Of a stretch of DNA of 64,000 bases, positions 37,461 to 49,622 are shown piece by piece. A model generated the notes under the pieces. It searched no databases. It saw only the letters and a list, made by a program, of their open reading frames with translations, and had not been told where the DNA came from. The position numbers were made by a program, and so were the translations under genes. Positions within the stretch are counted from its first letter, which is position 1; each line of letters starts with the position of its first letter. The DNA comes from Trichostrongylus colubriformis (taxonomy: Eukaryota; Nematoda; Chromadorea; Rhabditida; Trichostrongylidae): positions 48,716,591-48,780,590 of the forward strand of contig OZ022258.1 of NCBI GenBank assembly GCA_963978905.1, in the 5' to 3' direction.

Positions 37461-38315
37461 GGCCGCGTTCATACTTTGCGCACCGACGCCGTCGCTGCCG
37501 GTGCCGGCGCAACCATTTGCCTGCCGCCGACGACGGCGTCCATAGATAATGCGCTCCGTTCGCGAAATTCTCGACCCATTCACACTACAGTATGGCGGCG
37601 CCTGTAGGAATGGAAACATTGAATCTTCATGACGCGCGGAATCGTTTCTCAGAAGGACCCATTATTTATTGGAGATTTATTATTCCATACCTCAGCTGAT
37701 TTAAGTCATATGAGCTCCGCTCTTATTCAGATTTACGAGCGAGCGTTGGAAATGTTCGATCGTAGCTAGAAAGCTCGTAAGCAGTGGGACCAAGAGATAT
37801 CTGTCGGCGGTTTTTGAGCTATGGTGTCATAGCTCACAAACCGCCGACAGATATCTCTTGGTCCCAATGCTTACGAGCGATGTCTTATTCATATACACAG
37901 GGTTTTCGCCTCATTTTTATCTGTTTTACATTCTACGTTTCTCGTGTTTGATTCATGAACGATTGATTTTTTTCTATTTCGTGGTTTATATTAATTGTTA
38001 TTATAGGCTGGACTGGACTGACGTGGACTTATTAATATTGTTGAGTCATCGAGTTATCTGGTGGCCTCATGTTTTCGGTATTAAGATCTAAGAAACGGTT
38101 CCTCGCGTTATGAAGATTCAGTGTTTCCAATTTCTACAGGCGTCGCCATACTGTAGTGTGACTGGGTCAAGAATTTCGCAAACGGAGCGCATTATCTATG
38201 GACCCCGTCGGCGGCGGCAGGCAAACGGTAGCGTGAGTTGTGCCCGTCGCCGCAGGTGTCGGCCTCAGTTTGACGCCGGCACAGATGGCGACGGTGTCGG
38301 TGCGCGAACGCGGCC
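37461..38315. mobile_element. Harbinger-like (PIF-type) non-autonomous element with TTA target duplication
   Basis: Ends GGCCGCGTTCATACTTTGCG and its counterpart form inverted repeats of roughly 150 bases. Perfect TTA duplications flank it at 37458-37460 and 38316-38318, as expected for PIF/Harbinger. The paralogous site near 60073-60095 lacks the element. A hairpin with arms of nearly 50 bases (37773-37878) sits inside. No transposase frame is seen. Confidence 0.8.
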
Positions 38316-38854
38316 TTAGCGAGTGATCACGGAGTGGTACGAATGGAAATTTTTGTACCGATGGAGCGAAGAAATGATAACGAGATGCCAACATGGTAAG
38401 GTCATGTGTTGCCCGAAATCTATCAACCTTGAATAATTCAAAGGAGTCGAATAATAATCTGATCAGAAGAGGAAAATATCAAAATAAAAGAAGGGTATCA
38501 TCACGAATTGGTCGAAAAATAGGTTTTGCTATCTGGGGTGCTGATCACGAATATGGCAACCGCTCTCAGCACTAACGCCGAATCAGCGCCACAACTTTTC
38601 TCATCATTTTCTTATACAACTGTCATTTGGAAGTTGCTTAGAATGGTGATTACGAATTTGGCATTCATTAGCGAGTACGCCATTTAGCTCAAAATGGCGC
38701 CAGTCATGTTCATGTGCTGTAGCAGTAAATGTGAATGACAAGCGTCATTTCCCCTTTCTAGTCTTTCACCTGCTACTATTCTGCAAGTACACTTAAACGT
38801 GCACACTTAAACTTATATTTTCGCCTCTACCGTTGTGGAGAAAGGAAGGTTCCT

Positions 38855-39065
38855 GGGTGTGTACCCTTATGTCAAGATTCTGCACGACGACGAGCGGCAT
38901 GCGAAGCAGTGTGTACGAGCTATGCGCATCGCGATAGCTGGGTCTTAGACGATTGCACTGTAATACTAGGGGTGCGATACGCAGTTGATTTGTAATCGCT
39001 TCGGGACCCAACAACATGGCGCCTTAAGCTCGTTCGCATTGCTTCACCTGCCACATGCTCTTACG
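38855..39065. mobile_element. MITE, GTGTAT family, copy in the left duplicate only
   Basis: It starts GGGTGTGTACCCTTATGTCAAG and contains GGGTCTTAGACGATTGC and TAATCGCTTCGGGACCCAA in the centre, ending near CTCTTACGGCC. The other duplicate has different sequence at the same place (about 60640-60765). Confidence 0.6.
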
Positions 39066-39541
39066 GCCCAAGTTTCAGCGATTTTGGTGGGAACAAGTTG
39101 TCGTACAGTACGTATCGTGATGCAACTGCATCAAATTGGTACCAGGGCCAAAAACGGATGTTGCATTCTTGATCAGCAAAGGGATGTTTCATGGAGAATA
39201 AAATTCTAACCAACTCGCGGTGTCTGGGGTAGTGGTAGTTGAGTAGTAAAGAATCGAGTATTATCACAAGAAACAAAAAACAGAGATATGAGATATGTCC
39301 AGATATGCCACCAACGAGACTTCATGAACTGGTTCGTGAATTTTGTAAAAAATTAGGTATATCTGAACGTTGTACTTCGTACATTTCTAAATAATAAATA
39401 TGTTAGTGAGCACTATATGAATATGTGAATTGTTCCTCTATTTACTTGCACCTATTTACGACTTATGGCATGACCTCTGTTTTTCGTTCCTCGTTATCGT
39501 TTCTTCGCACCGCAAGCGCGAAAATACTCTTTCGTACCACT

Positions 39542-41842
39542 CTATAACCACCCGTGATTAACACTGAGAGTGTTCCAGTTGAGAATAATGTCATCGGATT
39601 CTCTTTACAAAATCAACTTAGTTCTACTTTTTCTTTAGAAAAGTTTTGGTGTAATATCAACACACTTACACATTTGTATAGAAGATGATCGCCATAATCA
39701 AGTAGCAGGCGCTAAGCAATATAAAACTGAATGCGAGTTGTACTTCATTGCTTACACGCACCTCCTGCACGTGCGTGGAGACCGAGAAAAATTAGATGGC
39801 ATTTCCAAGGGAAATAAGTGCTTGGAGCTTGATATGATTTTTGATTTGATTGCATTCGATTTAAAATTGGGCACTCGATTGGGAGGACACTTTCAGTGCT
39901 TTAATGAGTACTAGAAAGTGGCTGGAAAGCAAGTGCCAGCAAAATAATTGCAAAGTACGTAACAGAAAATAAAAAACTCACCGGTTGTGACAATGCTGCT
40001 GCTAAGGACGTCGTCTTCCTCACTTGCAACATTGACCGCAAGCGTTGTTTACGCAGTTTCCATATAATCAGAACATCAACGCCAACTACGATCACCATAC
40101 ACACAAACTAATTACATGAAGTATGAGTATGGAATCGTTAAATAATTAGTGTCGTTTCCTTTCGAATGAAATTTATGTTTATATAATAGATGACTATCGC
40201 TGGGAGAAGATTTGTCTGCTCTACAAAACGGTGCGCTCAAACTTTGGATGTGGTAGAATGGGCTCAATTTTCAGGTTGGCGAAGTAGGAGGCCTAGTCGA
40301 CAAAACTCCCAAGTTGGCAGATAATCAGAACAGTGCATTTCAGTCTGTAAGATCAAACAAAATCGAACAATCACATACGTATATGTCCAGCAGTCAGCCG
40401 GTACCGCTTCTAAACATTTCGCTAACACTTTGGTTGCCCGAAAGGTCGTGGGTCGCGAAACTTGAGAATCGCTCCTTAGCCCTTTAGGTGCGCCAGTTCT
40501 CATGGTTTCGACCGCCGCCTTCACCACGTTGTTCATATTCCGTTATCGCGCAGCAACTTGCGATGGCTGCTCACCGCAGAAACCATGGACTTCCCGAGCA
40601 GTATTCCGTCCGTTTTCTAACCGTGCTCGCACTGCTTGTTATTGAGTCCTCCTAGAGACCCCGACTGCGGCGCAACGGGGCTCGAAACGACTTCACTTAG
40701 GGGCCCCAATAGGTAGGTTGTTCTTGCAAGTGACCCTCATAGCATATGTCGTAATGAATGTTACTTTTTTGCGACAGGGGAGCATGACGCTCAACAGTCT
40801 CTTGAGGTGCGCCAAGCACCCTCAAAGTTTGGCGAAGATGCGAAAGTAATACTTGTTCGAAAGCTGTCAACTTTATCGCATAAACGTCAAAGTTTATCTC
40901 AAGCCAATCCTGAAAGATTGTATGAAGTGACAGTTGATGCTTACCTGTAACAAGAGACCATAGCCATGATATATTTTGGTACATGGTTTCTTTATGTCCA
41001 ACGTCCAGGTAAGATCATTAACCGAATAGATAAAGTCACAGTAAACGGTGAAAATTGGCACTGAAGAGGTTTATAAATTTCTTATGCTGACAGGTGTTAT
41101 CTACTGGACCAGATGCTTCCTGTACTGTTATACTTTTATCCAGGAAATATTGTTCCGATGTAATTTCCACCATTTTGAATGTACTGACTGTTGAGGGCAT
41201 AATCGGTCAACGCTCACCTGACCCTACGACAGCAACAACCACAATAATCACATCGATCATCTGCACGTTTTTAGAAGAAAAGGCCCGGAATTTTGCAGGA
41301 TAGAAAACTGCCACTGCATGTATTATCGAAAGGACCAACAGCACGAATAGCTGTGTGTAAAACTGCACAAACATGATCAGCACGAAGAAATTATTCACGT
41401 ACGTGCCTAAAATTTTTTCTTTGTATTTCGCAGCTTTGCACATTTACCCTTTCTTTGTTTCCACTCCCCTACTTCGAACAGCTTTTAGAGTCCCCATGTG
41501 CAGTAGAAAAAAGGACCTTCTTGTAGTCACACACATTTTTGTTCTGCTAGCGGACTGGGATACTCGAAAAGCAAGAGGGAGTGCAAGCTTTTTATTGAAA
41601 TAGAACTAACCAGAAAACAGGTTGACGTTCAAGTGGAGACTCGGCAGATCATGTATTATGACCACAAGATAAGCTGCCATATCCATTAACATAGGCAGGA
41701 AAATCATTTGTAGAACGAAATGTCGCCGAATTTCGGAAGTTATGTAGGCACAATAGATAATCAGCACGTCCACAAAAATAACTACAGTGTTGGGTACAAA
41801 AGATGATAAATAGAATACCGCGAACATTGTATCGGTAGACAT
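39542..41842 (-). CDS. Nematode serpentine chemoreceptor (7TM GPCR), 272 residues, six exons
   Basis: Six minus-strand exons close in phase: 41842-41611, 41406-41218, 41060-40945, 40107-39982, 39764-39670 and 39602-39542. They total 819 bases. Membrane spans are predicted near residues 8-31, 41-64, 84-112 (ending LSIIHAVAVFYP, the usual TM3 to loop 2 junction), 127-146, 176-196 (followed by the basic KLRKQRLRS) and 226-250. The second extracellular loop has the paired cysteines typical of the class (VYCDF and KPCTK). Such receptors sit in sensory cilia and detect environmental chemicals. The layout is closest to srx/srsx-type families, but I cannot fix the family. The seventh span is very short (NWNTLSVNHGWL, then stop), so the C-terminus may be truncated or continue in an unseen exon. 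Exons 4 to 6 are duplicated at 62085-62657. Confidence 0.75.
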
Positions 41843-41850
41843 GAGATCAG

Positions 41851-41860
41851 CTGAAAAAGC
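41851..41860 (-). other. Probable SL trans-splice acceptor of the chemoreceptor
   Basis: On the minus strand GCTTTTTCAG lies eight bases before the ATG at 41842, an excellent nematode acceptor. Confidence 0.6.
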
Positions 41861-44800
41861 TATCTGTCGAGAACGAAATAAGGATTCAAGAGGTCGAACG
41901 TGGATTACAAAAATGGGTATATTGCATGTGGTGCTGGAGCAGTGTTGTGGAGTTAGCTCCACACAGCCAGGTATCATTCCCGCACGTTCCGAATTTATGA
42001 ACTGTTTCAAGAATTGTTATAAGCTCGTTCCATTTTCCCTCTCTTGCCCGCCATCTCCATTCTTTTTCCGTGACGCGAGTTCATTTTACCACGTAGCAAC
42101 AAAAATAAAAATAGAAGGAAATACGCCGTCAAAAATCCTCTCAAGCCAGCTATCAGTGAAGCTCGTAGCTTGTCAAAATTCTCGTTGTGGAAGGTGACAG
42201 TGAAGTCCTTTGCAGTAAGTGCAGCTGTGCAAATAATCACGTACTGCGTGATACGTGAAATAACGTCCTACGTGAACGAGTAAGGGTTGTTCGTCAATAC
42301 TATTCCATTATGAAGAATGGGTTCATGTGTTAGTAGCAATGAGAGAAACAACACTCGATTCTTGCTTCGAACTTTATAGGTGGAACCATCATGAGGGGAA
42401 TTTCAAATGACCATTTACACAGTTTTCAATTTTTGATATTGGAAAGCAGACAGGCATCACGTGACGCAGCTTTAGCTGGTAATGTGATTCGGAAATAGAT
42501 TGATTCAGCGCTCAAGAAACAGGTCATCAACAGTTGTGATGGATCAGCCCGTGACTGCTATGTTTCGGTGGAAAGCAAAGTCATCGCATGTAATCAAGTG
42601 TTCCAAAATTTCCACTGAGAGGTAATGCAATTATGAACATTCGGTTGGATAGATTCAAGGCTTTTGTATGCTATCCAGCAGACAGGAAAAATTGTTTGTC
42701 TCAGCAGAGCAGTTCAAGGCAACGATACGAAATAAAGTATAACCGGAGTTAGCCCCACACAACAAAGTATCATTTGCGTCCGTTTTGAATTTATGAACTG
42801 TTTCGATAACTGCTATAAGATTGTTCAACAAGAATTTACATCGTCCTTTTCCTCTCTTACGCGCCTTTTTCATTCTTTCTCCGTAACGCCAGTGTATTCC
42901 CTTTCATAAAGTGTCAATATATAAAATGAAGTGAATTGCTCCATTTCAGGCTTGAAAAGACGCTAGGCGCCGAAAGCTTGCCAATAGGCTCAAATTTTTT
43001 TCGCAATATTTTGCGAAATCTTTTGAGTCTTTTGAAATAAAATTTTGGAGCCTCATTTTGTTTTTTACACTTTTAGATTGATATGAGGCTTTGGAACAGA
43101 ACAATACTCAGAAAAAAAGATTGTTTGAAAACACCATACTATTATGAAAAACGCGATCATGAAGAAGGATGAAGAAGGTAAGCAAACCATACCGACATGT
43201 GCACCCCATGCACCACCACTCTTCTGCAGAATTTACGCCCCTTTTCAGTGATTTACCAAGAATTCTTTGACTGCACGGATTCTCATCAATGTTCTATATT
43301 TTCAATCGTCTTGAGCCCGTTGCTCAGCTTGAGATAGCGGCGCAAACAGGCCACTATTGGCTCGCCGCTAAAGCGGATTGCAAGGGGAGGAGGTAACGAC
43401 ATGGGGTCTAATATGGGTTGTCGGCAACAATCATGGCTGAGCTTGCCGCGGGTAGACTGCGATCCGTACCCAGAGTACACTGAGAGTCGGGGATTCCTCG
43501 ACAGGGGGGGGGTCGTATTTGACCGAATACGAGGGTGGGGGGGGGTCGTACCTTCAGAGGTCAGCGATAAGCAATGAAATCTAAACTTTCAATAAACACA
43601 TGAGAAGCAAAGGGTATCTCACCACAAATCCGTGTGACAAAGTGTAGAATAAATATCTTTTTTGTCTCAAGAAAGTATATATTGCAATCAAACGTATTGC
43701 AACTATGCAACGCGGCAACAGTTACTGGCATTTCAGAGGTCATGGAAAGGGGAGGGGGAGGGTCGTATTTGGTCGCCGTAGAAGGAAGGGGGTCCTAATG
43801 AAGCGGCGATTCTCCTCGACACCTGGGAGCGCTCTGCTTGTACCACCACTGAAGCGGTGTTGCGAACTGAAGGCAAGAAAGCCACCATGACAACAACTCC
43901 AGCAGCGACTCATATCCTCTGCTTCACCTCTGCCCCCATACTTTTTCTCGAATCTTTGCCAAACTCCACAGTGCTCTCAGCGTTGCCATCCCTACAATCA
44001 TGCGTAGTACACTCCGTGGGCTCTCTATCTTGTGGGTGTGGACAGAGCGACGAAACGGAAGGGAGTATGACAGCGTGCCCTATTGAATAGCGGTCTGGTT
44101 TGTGTACCTCTGAGAGAAGCATCACTTTGTCTTTGCTTGGAACTTTACAAGGTGAAGCCACCACGAGACGAATTTGAAGTAACCATTACATGGGATGCAG
44201 AAGCATTTGGGACTCCAAAGCAGACAGACAACATGTGACGCAGCTTTGGCATAATCAACAGGTAGGGTGTGTGGCGGATTTACTAATTCCAGCCACAGGA
44301 AATTTATATTATTTCCTTTTGTAAAGTGGTTCAGTGGTTTTATGTAGTTATTAATAAATAAACAAACGGGCGGCAAATTACAACAGGGTAATGAGAAAGG
44401 CGACTGCTCGCCACACAATCTCAAGCTTTTTCTGCCCTTCTCGTGGTGGCGAGGAAAGACTCGACCTGGGTGGTACAAAGGAATGAAGGGTCGTGTGAAG
44501 TTCGCGACAGGGTGGATCATTTCGGGAGGGCAAAAATTTCGGTGAAAAACAAAATCTCCGCATACAATCGGTGCTCCTACGTTCTAACTACCATGTAATG
44601 CAGTTAAGGTGTTCTGGTCAGCCAGATTATGCAGTATGTAGTGTATATGGTTCGTTGCCTGTGTTTTTCAGCACACAATAAAAATTGTTTATGTCAGCAG
44701 AGCGACAATTCACGAAACTACGTCGTACGATTACAAGAACTGATAAATATTCACATCATTAAACTACATTTCTCCGGCTACCGTAATCATCGTCGGACCA

Positions 44801-45617
44801 ATTATCAAAATATCAAATACAAATACTATTAGTCCTCGCCTAATGAAAATGAGCTATTCTAGTCTATATAACATTTTAGTATTATTGCACCTGTGAAAAG
44901 CACTGATCTTCACTGAGATTTTGGAACATTCGACCATAATTCGAGATCACAAATGCTCCCAATAGATACGAGAGCAATTGGGGTGCTCGAGAAGGATCAG
45001 CGGAAAGACACTGGTTCACGAGCGAGCTCCAACCATGTACTACATATATACGTGTCGTTCCCGTAATACTATTACCTGAATGCATGGAAGGTTTTTGTAC
45101 AAACACCTTGTAATCACTTAAGCAGTCCAATTTCCGCAAAACTTCTGAGCGAAAATCATTGCCGAATCATTACACCAGGAATCATAGAGAGTTGGACCCT
45201 TTCTGTTTGTACATGCTATGGCCCCCCATGCTATTGCAAAAAATATTGGCTGTCGTTCACTTCAAATTTCTTAATCTTCCAGGCATTTATACAAACAGAG
45301 CCGTGCCAACAAAAAGATGCCACGGTGGTGCTCGCCAGAAGCTTCAAAAGAGGATGTCAGTGGGTTGAAATTTTTTTTTGATTTTCTTCCACCTCGTGCT
45401 ATCAGTATCCCCAGATTCATGCTTGCACGGGTTGTCACACATGTAGCATGAAGATGAACCTTTTCGATAGCGATCAGAGTTGACGTGTCAATGCATTGCA
45501 TATTTTTTCATTGGGATTTCACATTTTCACATTTTGGCAAATGGCAAATGAAAGAGCTATTTTCGCTTTATAAGATACTGATTACGGTTTTTGTTCGAAC
45601 TTATTTTTGTCATTTCA

Positions 45618-45700
45618 AGATCATTTAAAAGTCGACGAAATCGAGCATTTTCAACGCATGATGTCGAAAATGCTCGATTTCGTCGACTTTTAAATGATCT
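45618..45700. repeat. Perfect 35-base-arm hairpin
   Basis: Arms 45618-45652 and 45666-45700 are exact reverse complements (AGATCATTTAAAAGTCGACG and onward) around a 13-base loop. Confidence 0.85.
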
Positions 45701-45739
45701 AAAAAATGGCAAAATTTGATACGAATAAAAAACGTAATT

Positions 45740-46265
45740 AGTTTCTTGTAGAGCGAAAAGAGCTCCATCGAATATTACAGAACATTGCCTCAAAACATTT
45801 CATTTTCATGTTGCAATTTTGAATCAAAAAACGGTGGAAACTCATTCCTATATGCTAAAATATGAAAAGATTCTAAAGAAGAGTGGCATCATCTTATAGA
45901 GCAAAAAGGCTCTATTGAATGCATGAATGCCCATTCTTTCCAATCTCGAGGGTAGGCGAGGAAGAGGAGATAACGAAAGGGCACACCTTTGCGAGTACTG
46001 CATTTGTGAGTCTTAAAAACAGCGAAAAATTGAGCGATTCGAATAAAAAGTAGTACCATTCTGTGGAGCTGAAAATGCTCTATCGAAAACATATACGCAT
46101 ACATTTGTGGACTCGATGGCAGACGAGAAAGATGAGGTATGCAAGGGCCAATTTTTGCCTTCAGCTTACTTCATTTCCAAACCTCATAAATATTAGGTAG
46201 TCGAAGGAATCGAAAAACAGATAGTAGCATCTTGTAGAGCAAAAAAGGCTATATCGAAAATTATA
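45740..46265. repeat. Diverged tandem repeats of about 150 bases centred on TAGAGC...GCTCTATCGAA
   Basis: Four spaced occurrences of a motif like CTTGTAGAGCAAAAAAGGCT followed by ATCGAAAA lie at about 45750, 45890, 46060 and 46225. The sequences between them are less conserved. The motif itself is a short inverted repeat (GAGC and GCTC). Confidence 0.55.
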
Positions 46266-46993
46266 TAAGCTTTGCCGAAAGATCATGGAAACATTGTGAA
46301 AAACGGGATTAAAAACGCGGGAACTTATTCCTCATCCCAATAGATAGCAACCTAGTTTTGTAGGAGATCGGATGTGGATGCATACCTCATCGAGACAAGG
46401 ACCGATGCTGGTTGAAGAAAGTTGACTATTGACTTTAAAATATTAAAGGACAAAAACTTGGACAGCTTCACTCTTTCCGGTGTTACAACGCTTTAGTGCG
46501 AGCGAATGTGAAAAACTTCTATAGATTTAGGAGTAAAAAGCGCCGTTCTTCATCTTCCCCTTCACCTACTGTCCACTTAGAGTGAGCTCATGTGATCAGC
46601 ATAGGTCTGCTACAAGCAACTCGTGCGTGTCACTGAAGATTACTGTGGAGTGCGCCTTTCAGAATGTCGGTGCATTCGTCATCGTGGCCCCAACCTCTCG
46701 TGAGGATCATTTATAATGAAAAGTTCAAGGCGCTTCTCGTTAACACTATCGTGCTGTACAAATTGCACGGCAAAAACTACTTACCGTCTCACGAAGCGTA
46801 ACAAGACACATGCTCGCCGCTTAGTGTGATTGAGGGGTGAGATGAAATGTTAGTTTGTGACAATAGGTCTTACAGGCTACATGCGAGCCATTGTGAGTCC
46901 ATCTACTACAGCTACTTTTCGGCTTCGTGAAACCAGAAATCAGTGCCAGTGGCTGAACCATTGGGTTTACAAACCTGTTACTGTTTGATAAGA

Positions 46994-48321
46994 TACAGTT
47001 AGTGCCGTAAGAGTGTTAAAAATTGCGCGAAAACGCGTTTTCGCGTTTTTTATCGTTTTTCGCCATATATCGATTGATATTGATTATTTTTACTAAACAT
47101 ATATATGTTTTAGAATCAGCTCGTCGAGCTCTACAAGATGGTACCACAAGTTTTTGGTTTTCTCAAATTTGGTACTCGGCCTTTTTTTCACATTCTGAAA
47201 AGTTTGAGGGAAAATTTCTTCGAAATCCGATGAACTGGTGGCGGAGTCTTTCCACAGTCCTGATCTTTCTCACCTGTGTAGGAATTTTGAAGTTTCCGTC
47301 ATTTCAGACAAGCCCGTGCTCCTTGGTGTGGCCCTAAAATCGCCTCTATGTATACAGCGTTTAAAAAACTACCTCTTAACTCATTTTCAAGCGAAGATTT
47401 CCCATTGAAATGTACACCATTCGATTCCCCAGGAAAAATGCTATCGAATGATATATAAAAACCTTGGTGTTCATAAAATTCTTATTTTCCTCATTTCCAG
47501 CCTTTTCCTTTTGTTAATCGACTTCTCAAGCTCTACTCCGCCGCATCGATCGATGTGCACGGCCATCGGGAAGCTGTGGCGTCATCGTGACGGCCCCGCG
47601 CTATCCACGTGCACGGCCGTGGAAAAGCGCTCGGCTGGAAGGTGGAGCGGTCACGATCGATGGCACGGTCGGAGCGCCGAGCAGTTTCCCACGGCCGTGC
47701 ACGTGGATAGCGCGGGGTCGTCACGATGACGCCACAGCTTCCCGATGGCCGTGCACATCAATCGATGCGGCGGACTAGAGCTTGAGAAGTCGATTAACAA
47801 AAGGAAAAGGCTGGAAATGAGGAAAATAAGAATTTTATGAACACCAAGGTTTTTATATATCATTCGATAGCATTTTCCCTGGGGAATTGAACGGTGTACA
47901 TTTCAATGGGAAATCTTCGCTTGAAAATGAGTTAAGAGGTAGTTTTTTAAACGCTGTATACACGGAGGCAATTTTAGGGCCACACCAAGGAGCACGAGCT
48001 TGTCTAAAATGACGGAAACTTCAAGATTCCTACACAGGCGAGAACTTAGATCAGGGCTGTGGAAAGACTCCGCCACCAGTTCATCGGATTTCGAAGAAAT
48101 TTTCCCTCAAACTTTTCAGAATGTGAAAAAATGGCCGAGTACCAAATTTGAGAAAACCAAAAACTTGTGGTGCCATCTTGTAGAGCTCGACGAGCTGATT
48201 CTAAAACACATATATGTTCAGTAAAAATAATCAATATCAATCGATATATGGCGAAAAAACCATAAAAAACGCGAAAACGCGTTTTCGCGCGATTTTTAAC
48301 ACTCTTACGGCACTAACTGTA
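46994..48321. mobile_element. 1.33-kb near-perfect foldback element
   Basis: The left arm (46994 to about 47635) is the reverse complement of the right arm (about 47677 to 48321) over roughly 640 bases with few mismatches, around a spacer of about 40 bases. Outer tips read TACAGTTAGTGCCGTAAGAG, followed by a GCGAAAACGCGTTTTCGC palindrome. The inner 130 bases are GC-rich (GTGCACGGCC words). Open frames inside are mirror images of each other and are not genes. Confidence 0.9.
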
Positions 48322-49589
48322 CGTCCGTTCTTATCAGTTGCTCGCACGGAATGTTACAAATTTGCCGCCGACGTTCAGCTGCTTTCTTTATATTGGTCAA
48401 CTTCCTAGTTAATGGAAGTAGACTGGACAAAACTGTCATTACGATAAGCTCACTCTCCGTAGAGTTTTGAGACCTCTCTGTTTCTCAAGTACTTTGTCTG
48501 ACGAAGGTCATATGGCTCCTATTAAATTTTGTAAGAGTAGCTAAGAATGTGATCATCATGAAGTTGTCGTTTTTTCATTAACAAGCAGCTTTTCTTGAAT
48601 TCATTGTTTCATCAATGCCCATAGATCGGTGTGATCAGTCGGATGTGTGAAAAAACCATGTGTAAGATAATTGAGGAAATAAAATTGAGAGTGTGAGATT
48701 CTAGGCAAAATTGAGATTGTGGGAGCATAAGAGCTAACAGTGAATTCCCAATGTCCGAAGATTCCAAGCGGAAGTCTTGCGCGCGGCGTATGTTACTAGA
48801 AATTACTTCACCCTCGAGCATACAGCGTATCCTCTGTAAAGGGATGAATCGGTTAACCAAACTAACATAGAACGATCTCTAGGCTGCCGGACTCGAGGTT
48901 TACTAAGGAGATAACATGGCGACCCGAGGAAAGGAGAACTGTGCTGGAGGCAGTCGAGATACCCCCATGGATGTCGCGTGGCCGCACTATATTCCCCAGA
49001 TAGAGCCTCCTGCCCGTATTCCACCTCAGTCCTCGCGCCTCAAGGGATATTCTTGGTGTACTCGCTTAGACACCCCATCTTACAGACCGAGTACATCGCT
49101 GATCTCTATGTTCAATTCACTCTTCGTATTTACTTTATTTACGGCACTAGCAACAAATATGATAACTTAATCTCCTGTATTGGCACAGCACTTACTCCTC
49201 CTATAGTCTTCTTCCTTGACTAGGTTCTTTTTTTGTAACTTTTTTATCGCTGATTGCCATCACCTGCTGCGAGATTATTGTATAAGAGCGATTTTCATAG
49301 CGGCGCCACCTAAGTCCAGTGTTTAACTTCCAATTTTTGATAATTCGTTTTTGTCTGAATATCCTCCCAAAAACTCTTTGCACTTCGTCTGATCAATACA
49401 AGAAACTGAAACGGTTCAAACTACTTGACGATTTGGTGCAATACCACCATGTGGATGAAACAACGTTTTGCTCATTTCACAGACCTGTTTTCATGGCTAA
49501 GCTCCATTTCTCACAACATAACCAACTGATGTCTAGACTCCCTCTGTTTCCACAAAGTCAGAATATTCAGCTGATCAGATGTCATCTTT
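48322..49589. other. Intergenic, nothing identified
   Basis: I see no exon with family resemblance. Open frames at 48612-48860 and 48916-49170 lack splice context. Confidence 0.45.
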
Positions 49590-49600
49590 TTCCTCAACAG
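49590..49600 (+). other. Probable SL trans-splice acceptor of the methyltransferase gene
   Basis: TTTTCCTCAACAG ends 22 bases before the ATG at 49623. Confidence 0.5.
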
Positions 49601-49622
49601 TCTACTCAGCTGCACAATCGAA

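Larger units (their letters stand above)
33480..40690. repeat. Segmental duplication, left copy
   Basis: This block is repeated in the same orientation at 55455-63125. Matching anchors include the RING gene's last two exons, its 3' region, the TIR element at 35901-36655 and the receptor's last three exons. It carries insertions absent from the right copy at 35382-35697, 37461-38315 and 38855-39065. Confidence 0.9.
42000..46993. other. Intergenic stretch with repeated fragments
   Basis: No confident exon chain was found. About 42655-42900 resembles 41930-42090, and about 44140-44260 resembles 42360-42480, so local fragment duplications have occurred upstream of the receptor. Part of the element at 7035 recurs at 42945-43065. 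G-rich simple sequence lies at about 43505-43560 and 43745-43790. A hairpin and a family of roughly 150-base repeats lie at 45618-46265. Confidence 0.5.

Noticed and set aside
43280..43480. Minus-strand frame with a proline-rich start
   Set aside because: No similarity or splice context. It lies next to G-rich simple sequence that could create open frames.
47023..47863. Several open frames of 60-104 codons inside the foldback, on both strands
   Set aside because: They are mirror images created by the inverted repeat (the same peptide appears on opposite strands) and have no splice context or family match.
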